Assembly (NCBI GenBank): GCA_019055375.1
Contig: JAHQIW010003912.1
Coordinates: 1 to 64,000 of the forward strand
Direction: 5' to 3'
DNA length: 64,000 bases
Origin: Parelaphostrongylus tenuis
Lineage: Eukaryota; Nematoda; Chromadorea; Rhabditida; Metastrongylidae
The notes under the pieces are model-generated. The model saw nothing but the letters and a program-made list of their open reading frames with translations. It was not told the DNA's origin and made no database searches. The translations under genes were made by a program, and so were the position numbers. This document shows, in pieces, positions 1 to 13,110 of the stretch (positions are counted from its first letter, which is position 1; the number at the start of each line of letters is the position of its first letter).

Positions 1-2554
1 AAACAACTCCGACGCCTTTATCCGTAAAACCCAGGTATAATAGAACCGTAGCAAGATTCACTGTCGTTCTGAAAAGTACTAGTGCCACGGTGGTAATCTA
101 CTTCTGATCTACGGGGGCTGGCAACTGCCTGAACTGTGGTAGCCACCCAAGGTAGACCTGGCTAGGCTGACCTCAAGAATCTAGAAAAAAAAACAGCTAA
201 CTCAGCAAGGAAACTCCTGTCTTAGTACTGCGCACACTGGGTGTCCTCGTGTATGACATCGGGCAATGTGAGGCGATGATAACTTGGGTTTAACGGAACG
301 TCATTGGGGAATCACAAAACTAACACGTCTACAACACCCCATAAAAACTGCTTCTGGCTTTGCATAATGTAGCACCAGAACAGTCTCCTCAAAGCCCGAC
401 TATACACACCTCTTGAAGCTGCTCGTCACATCGAATTCCACACATACTGCATCATGAGCAACATCCGGGCCTCTCAAAGTAACCACCGGCCATATAACGG
501 ACTTGGAGGTCTGTGCTCATATTTCCGATACAACAGTCCTCCCGGCGCTCTGTGGGCTAATGCTACAGTCACGTCAAGAAGTCTGCATACCACTCACAAG
601 GCGCTTATGCAAAGTTTTTTAAAGAATCACCGGCACTCACAACGTCTAGCCGGCTTGAGCAGCTTCAAGCTTTGAAAACTGTTCTATTTTTACGGTGTAG
701 AAATGTGGAAATCTATGACGAAAAACAGGTGGGCCGCTCATACAATAGGAAAAACCGTACTATTCGGTCATGAGGGGACAAATGAAAAACAGATTTTATT
801 CGCTGGAGAGGAAATTTTCATAGGTGTATAAGTGGCAATTCGAAACCTGAGAATTCAGGCTATGGCCCACATCGATTGCTTTCGAAAGAGCCTCATACCA
901 TCAAATAATTACTATTGGTCCAAAAAAGAGCTCTGTTTGCTAAGAAATAGGTGAGTCTGCAACGCAAATGTTCCCTTCCGTAGCAACGTCAAAAAAGGCT
1001 TTTTTGAAAACCGCCGACGTGGGGATACAGCTTGAAGCCTCAACTTTCAAATGGTTATTTACTCCTATGAAGATTTTCTCACCAACGAATGAGATCTGTT
1101 TTTCATTTGTCCCTTCACAACTACAAGAAACCAGAAAAACGTCGTGGTTATGAGGGGACAAATGACATGACGCATGGGCGAAAAGTACAGTGAGGCAGGC
1201 TTTGAGAGAATGCAAGTGTTTTTCTGAAAGACCACCCAAACGATGGGCCGACGTGTTCGTGGCTAACTTCATCTGCATCCGCAGATGTCAACGAGTTTGA
1301 ATTACGGAACGGGCGTTGCTCACGTCATCATATTCGGGCTGACCACACCAAGGTCGACAGTTGCGCAAGAGGGAAACGAATGGAAATTTCGTTGGAGCTC
1401 TCACCGCCTATGAAGACAGGCTGTTCAAGTATCCAAGTAATTAATTTCTCTTGGTGCACATCGACTCCAAATTCGTGAGTATCAATAATACCTTTATCAG
1501 CTTATTTCGATCAAGATACGTTATAAGAAAGTTTGTGAACAAGCATACTGTTGAACTTGCACCAACTCAAGCTTCGTGCTACCATATTGATGGCCTTCAT
1601 GGATGGTCAGTTTAAGAATAACATCGACAGCGTGAACTTATAACTCTTCTCCTCAGTTCGGTAATGAAAACTGAAGGAGCACCTGTGAATTGAAGGAGCA
1701 TAGTGCGATGGCTAATGATAAAGTCTGTCAGAAGGGCGAAGTAATAACGGCGCATTTGTTTGTTCCCTCTCTTAATAATCTTTTGCGCTGAATCAGCTGA
1801 ATGCCTTAGTAGACACCATAGCTCGACTCTCTCCAAAACTGCACGAAAAATCATCTCGATCAGAATTGTACGACAATCATAGACAACGCGCTAGTTTGAA
1901 GCAATCGCAGCAGCATGGGAAATGTTTGACAACCTCCGTGAAAGAAACTGCGCAGAATTCAACGAATGCAACAAAAAAGTGCTGGGGTCCAAGCAGAAAA
2001 CTGCCATGATAGGTCGTCAGTTGCACCAAATCATAGATATATCAACACTTTCGATTTTTGTACATTACTAGAGATTTAGAATGATCTAATATAATTTAAC
2101 CTTTCAGAAGTGATGGATATACTACGGGTGCTGGTTTTTTCAAGGGCTTCATCTGTAGCATACGTCATTCGGCTGCTCGTTCCCTAATATTATAGGCAGT
2201 TGACGGCGTTTTAGTTACACTCTGTATTAGGTAAGAAGACCACGCAGGTGGTTTCCTCTGAGAGTGATTAGTTACCAAGGTCTATTTCCGCTTAGTAGCG
2301 CAGATTTTCAAGTCTATTTGCTACTCTAGACAAGAAGTTTTCATAAAGAGTGTTCGAGTTCTATTAATTTAGAAATATGGTCATGTAAAACATCACCGTA
2401 CTCTGAATTTTACAGCGTTATAAAAGGGTCTTCTAAAACACGAATGGCTCAAGATATAAGCCTTCGATTGATCATTAACAATCTTTGAGAAAACTTCTTG
2501 CCGAGCGTAACGGATAGGTTTGAAATTTGGCTTGCAGCTTACGACAGTGTGTAT

Positions 2555-2715
2555 GCATGTGTATATATACACATATGCGCGCATATTTACGTACATATGC
2601 ATATGCATGTATGTGAATACGTACACGTACACGTGCATACACATACATATGTATATGTACATAAATGTTTACGTATGTATATTTATATGTGCATTTATAT
2701 AAATCAACATCTTCG
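2555..2715. repeat. Alternating purine-pyrimidine tract (TA/TG/CA-rich)
   Basis: About 160 bases of TATGTATATGCATGTG-type sequence, a simple-repeat tract. Open frames rich in Tyr, Ile, His and Val across it are artefacts of composition. The inverted partner is at 59700-59880. Confidence 0.85.
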
Positions 2716-3849
2716 AATAAGCATTGTTAATAATGTATCTATTAGACCAACTACCCATATCAAACTAACAAAGTTTACTCGCTGAGTTTAGTAAGATAAC
2801 TTAAAGAATAACCCACATTGCCCAAGCGATGCATACTGCCACCTGCTCCACATGTGACTCTCTTCGCAGACGACCTGTTGACGTCGACACCGATCCACTG
2901 CACACTTCGAATTCATTCTTTAAAATACAGAAAGTCAATAAATGCTTGAATTCAAAATATTACTACTTAAAAGACGTAAAGCTGGGAGCAGAGCGAGAGA
3001 ACGAGTCAATATCGGTGGTTCTAGCAGATCAAATCGCTAAAGAGCTTGCAAAATGTGCTCTGAATATACCAAAATTCTAATTTTTGTAGCCAAAAGGTGG
3101 AAACTCACCAGTTCTTGTGATTCAGCAATCTGAGGCCGTACTATGGCGATACTGTCAGAAGAAGAGGTCTGAAAGATCTTGCACTTGAAATGATTATGGC
3201 CATAGACGATCGAGAATCGAATATGATCAGTTAGTATAACTCCATCAAAACGGCTACACTCGAATTAATTGTCTCAAGCTATTTTCTTATGACAAATTAT
3301 GTATTAGAGAGAAAACTTTGATAAATCAATGCTCTTTGTCCCAGTAAAGAACAGACTGAACATCGGAGAGAAGAATAGAAAGAAAAAGAAAACGACATAT
3401 GCGCATTCTTCGCTACGGAGCTGCTGCTGCTCATCCTTCGACCCACAATATTCATAAGCACTGAGTAATCCCGGATATGTAACCTTTCAGATTTGGAAGA
3501 GAACATTTCTCATTTTTACACAGGAAATAAAACGACATTTATCACCAAACCTCCAAAGCCGATGTTGATGGCTCAACAATCAATATGATCTCAAATCCGC
3601 ACCAGCGTTGATTCCACAGCAAGTGGAACATTAACTGAGGATTAGCCTACAGCGAGCCTACATATTTATGAGCCAATCGCCGATGGTAATGACAACGTCT
3701 GCCGATAACAATTTGCTTTCACCGGAGAATCCGTTCCAGTTGTAGTCGTTAACATGATGTGCCAGAACTAAAAGTGCTGATATTGCAGAAAGAGGCTTTC
3801 CCCTGACCCCGGTGGTACGCCAGTCAGTCACATCCTTTTTTAAGCTCCC

Positions 3850-4720
3850 TGCAAGAAGTTGAAAAATCAGGTGGTACTTATTACTTTAGATGGCAGAAAA
3901 TTTTTCAAGCCGACCTCATCCGCTGGACAGCAACAATTCATTGTTAGTGATCATTCGAAAGCTCAAATCTTTGACTACATTTTTCTGGTTTTCCAGAACA
4001 CCTTTTTGTTTCTCCGTATTAGTCATGATACAACTATGTTTTTCAATCGATTTTCGCCTCTATTTTTTACCTTGCGTACAAATCACTGGAAGCAAGAAAA
4101 GCATATCAATGTGTAGACAGTTTTGCGCAGTGTCAGAATCATATGTTTTTATCTGAAAGTTGATGCGATTAGGGAATCACCAGTTGAATAACCATATTTC
4201 AAACGCGGCAGTTCTTCCCCCACTAGTGTATTGACGGTAAGCAAAGTGGCCGAAAAGATTCATAGCTGAGTAAAGTCCGAAGGAATGCCACAGCAACGAC
4301 TCGTTGGCGAGACAATCACCTGATCTGCCGCGTAGCTCGACAGTGATCTACCGCACTATGAGTTGAAACGGTGGCATCTATTGTTATTTTATTGGAGATT
4401 TCTTCACAACGTTAACGGAAACTGTGAATAGAAACGGAAGATTCTGATACATTGAGAAATTCTCTGCACGATGACACGCTTTTCGTTCTTCAGGCGTTTC
4501 TTGCGCATGGTAAAAATGAAGGTGAAAGACGAGTGAGAAACATATTTTTCTTTTGACTCTTAAAGCTTTATAGAAGGATATTTGCATAAACCAGTGAAAT
4601 GTAGTTGTAGTCAGACACTTAAGCTTTCGAATGATTACTAACACTCTTATGAGAAGTCCCTGTGCAGCGAATGAGATCGGCTTAAAATTTGTCGCTGTCT
4701 GACATATAAACACCAGATAG
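3850..4720. repeat. Dispersed repeat monomers, left outer arm
   Basis: Plus-oriented monomer at 3850-4140 (CATTCGAAAGCTCAAATC, GCAAGAAAAGCATATCAATG) and another at 4380-4700 (TTTCGAATGATTACTAACAC, GCAGCGAATGAGATCGGCTT). The counterparts in the right arm lie at 57880-58640. Confidence 0.55.
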
Positions 4721-5879
4721 GTTCATTTGGGAAAGATTCCGACTTACTTGCCAACCTTATAATCGGTGAATCTAGTCGACTGCCCTTAATTGTTCGTTCT
4801 TTCAATGGTGTTCGTCTTCATTGCCGATTGAGCCGAATTTTTTTCGACCACAATGACTGTTTGGAATCGACTCAAACGACTATCAGCTTTCTGAAGAGAA
4901 CGAAAACGTCGAAGCGTTAGCTCAGTGAATTTGAATATTTCAATTAATCCCATGTTAGTGGCTTGGTCAGCAAAAATTATGTGATTGATTGAAGTGATGT
5001 TGATTTCAGGGGAAGTCAATTTTCAAGATATTATTACGCCTTGTGCTAGCTGATAATGACACCGAATGTATCTGGATGAATTGTGCCGTAAAGAATAGAC
5101 TACTATCAATGACAATCTGCACTGCCAGCCGAAAATGGCGCAGTCCGCAAAGGGATAACATTGCCAAGAGCGATATCCGAAGAGTCTTCATAGATAGACA
5201 GATTTGATTATATTGAGTGTAAGTTCTAAATGCACAAAGTGAAACATGAACGTAAGTTTAACTTAGCACGTTCATGTCAACATGGTACTTGTACGTGCTA
5301 TATCCGGTCATTGTGGTACAATGTTCTGAGCGCAAGGTTTTTCTGGTTCTCCAAACATACAATGTTATTGCAAATATATGACATCGGTCGTTCAAGAAAA
5401 GAAGTCTTTGCATCAATTCTTTTTTGCTTGTCCACTAAAATCTCGTTTCCGACAATTTCTTTTTTGAGCGAGGTCTTACACAACGTCTCCAGCAGAAAAT
5501 ATGGCCCCAAAGAGAGCAGAAACGCCTTTAAACTGAGATTGAATTAATAACATTCAAAGATTTTTTACTACGATGAGATGGCAGGTCTAGAAAAAATTCG
5601 AGTGGACATTCGATCAAAAGTCGGCTGGTAGAGCAGCGTGCATTTATTGAAATGCTTCCATAAAGTTTATTTCGTCCTTTTTTCTGTGACGAGTTTGCAA
5701 CAAAGTTCGAGCAGAAAGTTTTGGGAACTTTTTAGAACTCTCGTTTTTATATGAAAGTTTGCAACAAAAACAACAATAATTCTTGTAAGCAAAAGCCACC
5801 ATTGCCCAGGACTTTTTGTTATCGCTCTACAAAACTCCAGATCTGCTCGAAGTATCATTCAGGCTTCTTTGTTCCTAAA

Positions 5880-6170
5880 ATTCACTGCACGTTTTTTCAA
5901 CTCCATCAAATGACTCAAATCCACGACCATTCAAAAAGAGTTCCGTTGATGAAAAGAGGCCACAATGGGATAAAGTTTATGCGGGTTATGGCAGGGTTCT
6001 TTGCGCGCAAAGTCGAATTGGTGCAAGTTGTTGGCGATGATCATGATCCGCTTTGAAAACCAAACCGATTTTGCAGCCGTACCAACACCTTCGTCCGCAG
6101 TGATCTCATCGACGGCTTTAACAATTGTTAAACCCTTTCTCTAATCATGGCGGATCACCACACGCAAATC
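5880..6170 (-). pseudogene. Possible mariner-family fragment, left outer arm
   Basis: Minus-strand counterpart of 56078-56431 with the recognisable stretches AVDEITADEGV and IIANNLHQFDFA in different frames. More decayed than the right copy. Confidence 0.35.
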
Positions 6171-6540
6171 ATACTGTTCAGTAGGAATTTTTGAGCTGAA
6201 ATTGGTAATTTAGGTATTTTATGCAGAATTACCAATGAAAACGACACAAAGAATGTAAGAAAATGAAAGAAAACCTTCGAGAACTTTATCCAACCTAACA
6301 ACGAGAATAAATTTTTGCTAAGACTCTTTTGGGCTAGACTAGGTCTTTTACGTACATTTCATAAAGTATCGATTGTTCACAAAATGTCTGTGGAAGATCT
6401 TTTTTGCTTTGGAGTAAACTGTCACAGTCTGCACGGCATCTACAAATTACATGACTTCTTTGTGCAATGAAATTTGGTAACCGCAATCATATCTGACTTT
6501 TTGTAAATCTTACGTAGAGCGGCTTAAGTATTATGCATGA

Positions 6541-6584
<44 letters not shown>

Positions 6585-6600
6585 CATACATATATTTATT
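6541..6600. repeat. (TA)n microsatellite
   Basis: Mostly uninterrupted TA dinucleotides. The partner in the right arm is at 55660-55725, interrupted by CG and GC steps. Confidence 0.9.
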
Positions 6601-7269
6601 TATGCATTTGTGCTATATACCTTCAAATCATGTATAGATACGCTGTCTGGAAAATGGTAAGCAAAAGATCCGTTTGGTTGCGACATGAAATTTTACAGCA
6701 CATAGAGAAATTAGCTACACCTATGGATGTCACACCATTTTGGAGGGCCTTGTTTTTGTGCACATGGGTTTTGTTGACCCCTTGCGACACATCAATAGCC
6801 TACGAAATATGGGCGTTGAGCTTCTGTTGATTCAAGTCAAAGCTTTTTCAATAATTTGCCATTTAATTATTTTCGTGAAAATTTGTCTTCAAAAATTGCA
6901 AAAGAATATTAAGAGCACTCCATTAACTAACCGCTTTTCAGCATTGTAGACTTGCCATACTATATATTATTCAATAATGCTGAGTGAGGTGCAAGTTTTG
7001 AAGCCTCGGTTGAGAGCTGAATCCGCGTTAAATCCTTTTATTGGGACGTTTCAACTGGATCTGTTAGAATTTTATCGTCTCACTTGCTTGCCCAACGCAC
7101 GGAAACATCTCAATCTAGCGAATTTGATCTATAAATCACAATTTTCAGCATCAAGTACGAAGCTACGGATTTGTATGAAGGTCAAGTCAAAGTAAATTTT
7201 AATGTTTGACGAGCGAGACGGAATTAAGTGATTGTAGTATCATTTTAAACGGCACGGTAGTATTATGAC

Positions 7270-7460
7270 GAGTGTGCTATGTGTCTAGAGGTGTCCTGCT
7301 GCACACTTGGTCGATGTTTCAATCCCACGCACAGAGCTTGCCAAACCTACTATCCCGTCGGGATTGGTGAACTGGTAACAGATTTGTTTGGGAGGATAAG
7401 AGTGTTGACCTGATACATCGATAGATACGGCGGTTTGATGTGAAGGCTAGTTGTACAATC
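7270..7460 (+). mobile_element. tRNA-derived SINE in block B (left copy)
   Basis: Head GTGTGCTATGTGTCTAGAGG with B box GTTTCAATCCCACG, body CCCGTCGGGATTGGTGAACT and TTTGGGAGGATAAGAG. The same insertion is found at 43090-43280 and 51020-51205, so it predates the duplications of block B. Confidence 0.65.
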
Positions 7461-8149
7461 CCAAGGCCGAGTATCTAAACTTCGGCAATTTCCAATAACT
7501 TCTTGTCTTTTTTTTGTAAGCCCAACACGTGCTTGTCGCAATACGACTCGTTCGATAAGTTGTTTCAGCGGCTTCGCCTTCTCTACGGTTTTGAAAATTG
7601 GATTCTTCGAGTTTTAGTCGGCTTACTTTTATTGTTTTGACAAATAAAAATCGCAAAACATAGATTTTACTCTCACCATGCACAAGGTGCTTTCTAGCAT
7701 GTTCACCGCTTTCTTATGAGGAGACGGTGATGGTGGACGTTACGAGAGGATGAGAGGTAGCCTATGGACAACCTTACCATAGAAAAACTCGATCTTATTT
7801 TTTCTGATACACCGTATTTCTATAAAATTCACACATCGGTAGAATCAAGAAACATTACACTATTAAATGACTGCTAATAGTTTGGACAAGGAGATCCGCG
7901 CGAAGAGATTTAAAGCATAAATCGAAAAACTGAAGGCGATCAAAGATCAAAAGAGCTTCTTAGAAGAACAAACAATTTTTGAGTTTTTCGGTGCTCGTGC
8001 TATAATGAGCCTTAACACTCTAAGAAAGGAGTTTTGCCTAACGGAGTATAAGAAGGATAAAAAAAAAACAAAACACGTGGTCATATGGAAGATAATTTTA
8101 TTTTAATATCACAGCACTATGAAAAGGTTCACGAATCTCCCTTTTAAAA

Positions 8150-11010
8150 AGATCCGGCCCGAGTTAGTCGCGAGGGCACGTGGAGCGTCCCCAAGTGGTG
8201 GAAAGGGGAGTAAACGCAAATTGATTTGACAAAACTTTGTTTCTACGAGTCAAATCGGCCATAAGCCTGCAGTCAAGCGGCTGGGAAGTACATGAGAGGC
8301 AGTTAGGAGAAGCCTCCAACAAATAGGGTGTTCCCGCTTCTCCGAGAGAGACTGGGAAGCTACTCGTGAGTACACAGCCCCCATGTTTAGAGCCCAAGCT
8401 ATACAGGGTGTCAAAATGCCAAAAACAGTAACAAACACGGGCGTCATTCCCCGGACCCCGAAGGAGCCCTTGGTACGGCACAGCTAGGTAGGACAGTACG
8501 GAGAGGCTGCTAGAATCTCAGAGCTAAACTAAACTGCCAAGATCGAAACGGACTGAAATGACGATCTATACCTACAATGCAAGAACCCTTGCTCACGAAT
8601 CCGCTGAGAAGGTCTATTGATTCAAGCAAGAAGAATAAGCTACGACGTCATTGGCCTGGCTAAGACTAGAAGGCGCCATCCTTTTCACGCTGTTTATGAC
8701 ACCACAAAAAAACTTTTCTTTAGAACATGCGATAGCAGAGGTGACGGCGGGTTTGGCGTCCTCGTCAAATCGAGTTTGACCGTGAACATCCATTCGTTTG
8801 AGCAGATAACAACCCGTTTCAGACGATCACGGTTGGAACGATGTGATACTATTCCGGCTTTGACCTTCTTCGTTTCTCACGCACCAACATCAAGCTATGA
8901 CGAAGACGAAGCCCAAGCGTTCTAGATGGACCTGGAAAAATTCTTCAGAGAAGATCATGCATTCTTCAAGGCCATTGTCGGGGATTTTAAGGCAAAAATT
9001 GGACTTAGAGGAAAGTCTGAAGAACGTCACATTGGAACCTACGGATTGGAATTCAATAAACAGGGTGAGAGGTAACCTGAATTTATCATGACGACCCAAA
9101 CCATCCATGGTAACCCAGAATTCCAAAAGCCTCACTTTCAACGATGGACGTGGGATTCTCCCAGTGTAGAGTACTCTAACGAAATAAATCACATCTTAGT
9201 AAATCGAAGGTTTTGCCCGACCGATGTCGCTGCTGTTTCCTAAGTTCTACATGGGATCAGACCATAGCCTCCTTAGCGCAACTTTCCGTTTTTCACGAAG
9301 AGGAGAGAAAACCGCTAAATTCAAACAACGAAGTCCTAGAACTACCATAAACTGGAATGTATTCAGGTCATTAGTCGGTTCCTGGGAAGATGCCGTTGTT
9401 GACAATATCGACGGAGAAAACGATCGCCTTGTTAAATATCTTCACGTTAGAGCTAGAAAAGCCGAAGGTCCTAGAGTCACGAAGGACGCTTCTCGCCTGA
9501 GCTACAGGCAACCAAAACCTAACGTCCGACTTGCAAAACGCTGCGGAGTAGCGATAAGAGAAGATCACAAAGAGAGACGAGCAGCAGTTATAGAAAAGCT
9601 GAGCTGAGAAGAGCATTCGCAGAGCCCAGCGAAACTTCGCCGATTATGAGACCAAGATGATTGCACGATGCCCTGACGGTCCTCTTACAGCTTTCAGAAG
9701 GGCAATGGAGAAAATTATCCATTAGTACTACTTGTATCTCCTCGCTAGCTTTGTCCTCATACCGTCACATAAATTGAAAGAGGATGAATATGTCGTTCCA
9801 CCGTTCCACCCTTCCGAGATCCGACATGCTATGTCATCGGTGAAGAACAGAACAACACTTGGTCCAGACGAGATTAGACCAGAACACCTGAAGAACCTAC
9901 CGCCAGTTCTTATCAACACCTTGGCTCGGCTCTTCACTCGCTACCTGTCTGAATGCAAGATCATAATTCAATGGAAAATCAGCAAGACCGTATTGTTGTC
10001 CAGTGAGTGAGACCTTCAAGATATGCAGTTATCGCCTAATTTGCTTGTTGTCCATTGTCTATAAACTCTTTACTCGAGTCATCCTAAACAGGATTGTCAG
10101 AACTTTAAACGAAGGATAGCCGTGTGATCAAGAAAGATTCCGAGAAGTATTTAGTACCATAGATCCACACGATTACAAGACTCATTGAAGTTTCACCAGA
10201 GTACAAACAATCACTCTATCTCACTTTCATCGATCTGAAGAAAGCCTTTGATTCAGCGGAAACAGAAGCGGTTATAGAGGCTCTGGATAATCAGTGCGTC
10301 CTTACTTGGTACATTATAGTCCTTCGTGAGCTGCATAAATATTTCGAGGCCAAAACATCTCCTTCCTACAAGAATATTACTATCGACGTAAGAAGAGGGG
10401 TTTGAGAAGGCGATAGAATTTCGCCATGATTATTCACTGCCAACCTTCAAAACGTCTTCGAACATTACAATGAGACGATGTGGGAGTGAAAATTGACGGT
10501 CGACAATTAAACCATCTTGGCTCTGATGATGTCGTCCTCATAACACCAAGCATCAGCCAAGCGCAACGAATGTTCATCGATTCCAACAATGCCTGTGGAA
10601 AGATTGGTCTTCAACCGAATCTAACGAAAACGATGTTTATGAGGAACGAATGGGTTTTGAATGCTCCATTCACGCTCAAGGAAACGAAAATCTCCGAATG
10701 CTCCAGTTACTAGGGATTGTCGGACATGTGATGCGCTTCAAAGACAACCGATAGACGAGAGCCGTTACCGATTGAATTCGTCGGGACGTCAAGCGCTCAA
10801 CAGGAATACCAACGACCCGTTGTTCTGATTTCTATACGAAAGGTATAGAAGAAAAATATGATGCTCAGCGAATCCCTAGAGCGAGGAGGACCCACTGGGC
10901 TACTCTTGCACGCGGTAGAGAAATTGGAATTGTTGCTGGTATCCGCTGAAGTCACTCGACGATCAGCAGGATGACAGACAGGTAATACAGGTGATAGCAG
11001 GGTGCTTTGA
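8150..11010 (+). mobile_element. RTE-like non-LTR retroelement, degraded copy in blocks B-C
   Basis: 5' leader 8150-8557, then ATG at 8558 (MTIYTYNARTLAHESA), the apurinic-type endonuclease with the GSDHS catalytic motif near 9255, RT entry block GPDEIRPEHLKNLPPVLINT (9870-9925), RT box A FIDLKKAFDSAETEAV near 10211, the SDDVVLITPSISQA segment near 10520 in which the catalytic FADD box has lost a codon, and the C-terminal VMRFKDNR region near 10735. Several stops and frameshifts. An internal deletion joins SECSSY directly to the VMRF block at about 10713. It is a fossil and codes for no functional enzyme. Confidence 0.85.
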
Positions 11011-12699
11011 TAAATCGACCACGTAGAGCTATAAACAAAGACTAATGTTTTTGAATGGTTACTAACACTTCTATGAACACTTCCTTACTAGAGAACGAGA
11101 TGGTTTGAAATTTTGCCATCGTCTAACTGAATTGCACCGAAATATCATTTATGTCCAATCTCTTTGTCAGAATCGGCATTGTTGCAGGGTGATCCCATTA
11201 ATTTTGTAAAATATTGAAATCTTTGCTAGGGCATTATTAAGCTAAGCTTTGATGGTAGGTACTTATGGTGTTACTACGAGGATGCATTTGCTTCACTTTT
11301 GGCTGAGATACTCTCCTGCCTTCTCGTGCAGTTGAAAAGGCAAATAGAACGCGTTACTCGATTAAGGTGACTTGTTGACAAGCAGTTAGAAGTATCATCA
11401 CTTCTTCCAATTTATCACTATCAAAACTTTATGTGCGTTCGATTTCTATTCTCTACAGGTCACGTATGGCTGTAACTGCAACTAATGAGCGTCCACGATG
11501 CTGTTTAAGAGAATGTGCAATTATTTGCAGGTAACTTTTATCTCATTTCATTAGCTCTTAAAAGAAGTAACACAGGTAGTGTAAGATACAGCATAGAAAT
11601 CGTAGTCACAAGTGGAGCGAAATTTCCAAACGAACGATTTTCATTGGATTAATAATTGATAATATGGCACAAAAAAAAGATTTTACGGGACTGAGATACC
11701 ACAGATCTAAAGTTGGTGATGCTCCAATGATTAAAGCAAGCTATCAGGAAACATCCTATCTCGACCTCTTTCCGACACACTGAGCTCGGCTGTCTCTATG
11801 ATAGCAAGGAGAATCGTCTTGACCACCATTTTACGATATTCACTGGAAGATTATTCCCTATCTGAGGAGGCAACGCCCGAGATATTTGAAGACCCTTGGG
11901 ACCTTGTGTGCATGGAACCGAATTGAATGCAAAAAGGAAAGATGTTTGTGCAATAAAATATGATAAGAGACGCTCAAAAAAGGTACCTTCTCAGTTTATC
12001 AAGTTAATCTTTCACTCTATTAACACGCTTTGCGCGGTAGAGCTGAATGATCTCGAATGAAATATCACCTGCGAAACTTCGTATTTGCATTTTGGTCCAT
12101 AGTGTAAGCGAACTCTTAGTTATTATGAGTTCCGCAACGGGTAAATATGCAAGGTTTTTGCTTCTAAAACAAATTGTACAGAAGTAGAGCTGTACCACAG
12201 CAATGCGTGTCATATTGAGAGATGGTATTAAAAGCGGAATCAAATACTGGATGAATGCCAAAATCAATGCATACAGGAATGTAGTAAACGCAGTCAGCGA
12301 GAATCCAATCGACGACCTTTGGCTTAAATTACACTTGTGGAACCCATTGACGAACGGATGTAGACAGTTGCACAGAAAAAAGGGAAGAGTACTTTCTTGG
12401 CACGGAAACCGCCCCCTCCTATCAAAACACCTAATTAGCTATCCACAACAGGTCGAGAATGTAATAGGTGAAGCCTAATAAATTAAAGATTAGGAACATT
12501 TATTCACAGAACAAAACAAAAAGAGCACTAGTCATATGCATTCAACAGTCAAAAATGAAGAAATTAACAAAAACAATGAATCTAGCATTATTGTGTTGTG
12601 GAGTCGTCAATCGAAATTATGCACAGGCAGTCGCAGCAGATCCTCCAGGAACCTATACGTGTAAGTGTACACAGTGTGTTCTCCCTGATTAGGATGAAA

Positions 12700-13110
12700 T
12701 AAATGTAGAACTGATCTCATTCGCTGGAGAAGAGCTTTTCATTGAGATGTTAGAAACCTTCAAAAACTAAGATGTTTGGCTACATCCCCATGTCGCCGGT
12801 ACTTCGGAGCACCCCTATACAACGCTGCACCGTTCAAGATAAAATCATGTTTCATAGAGTCATGTATTTTTTCTCTTATCTCACTTAAATTTTGCTGGAC
12901 AAAACTCCTTCCTTAGAGTGCTAGTACTCAAACTATAGCACAGGCTTCAAGAACTCAAAAATGTGCTTGCTTTTTAAAAAGCTTCTTTAATCTTTCGATC
13001 TCTACTGGTTCTATGATTTGTGCTCTAACCCTCGTCGGGCAGAGCTCTTTCTTAAGCTATTAGTAATCATCTTATAGGTTAATGCTGATTGATTGAGCGA
13101 TGTGCTTATT
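12700..13110. repeat. Dispersed repeat monomers in block C
   Basis: Unit with ATCTCATTCGCTGGAGAAGA, CTACATCCCCATGTCGCC and TAGAGTGCTAGTACTC. The inverted copy is at 45862-46290. Confidence 0.55.

Larger units (their letters stand above)
1..6744. repeat. Block A: left arm of the outer, diverged inverted repeat
   Basis: The sequence is the reverse complement, with many differences, of 55533-62480. Anchors: 1278 pairs with 61199, 2520 with 59897, 5751 with 56507, 6651 with 55617. The fall in coordinate sum from about 62477 to 62260 shows scattered indels. A 73-residue open frame shared by the arms (from 1278 minus and 61199 plus) differs at 8 residues. The match is already in progress at base 1, so the arm runs off the left edge. 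I recognise no host gene inside. It holds AT-rich spacer, monomers of the dispersed repeat family, an alternating purine-pyrimidine tract and a possible mariner remnant. Short open frames here are not supported as genes. Confidence 0.85.

Noticed and set aside
2393..2785. Overlapping frames rich in Tyr, Ile, His and Val
   Set aside because: They are produced by the TA/TG simple-repeat tract.
6977..7195. 72-codon frame in block B with matches at 42812-43084 and 51213-51485
   Set aside because: Changes hit all codon positions alike, it lies beside a SINE, and it has no family resemblance. It is shared because the block was duplicated.
12203..12478. 91-codon plus-strand frame in block C
   Set aside because: The inverted copy at about 46500-46780 is broken by several stops, and no family is recognised.
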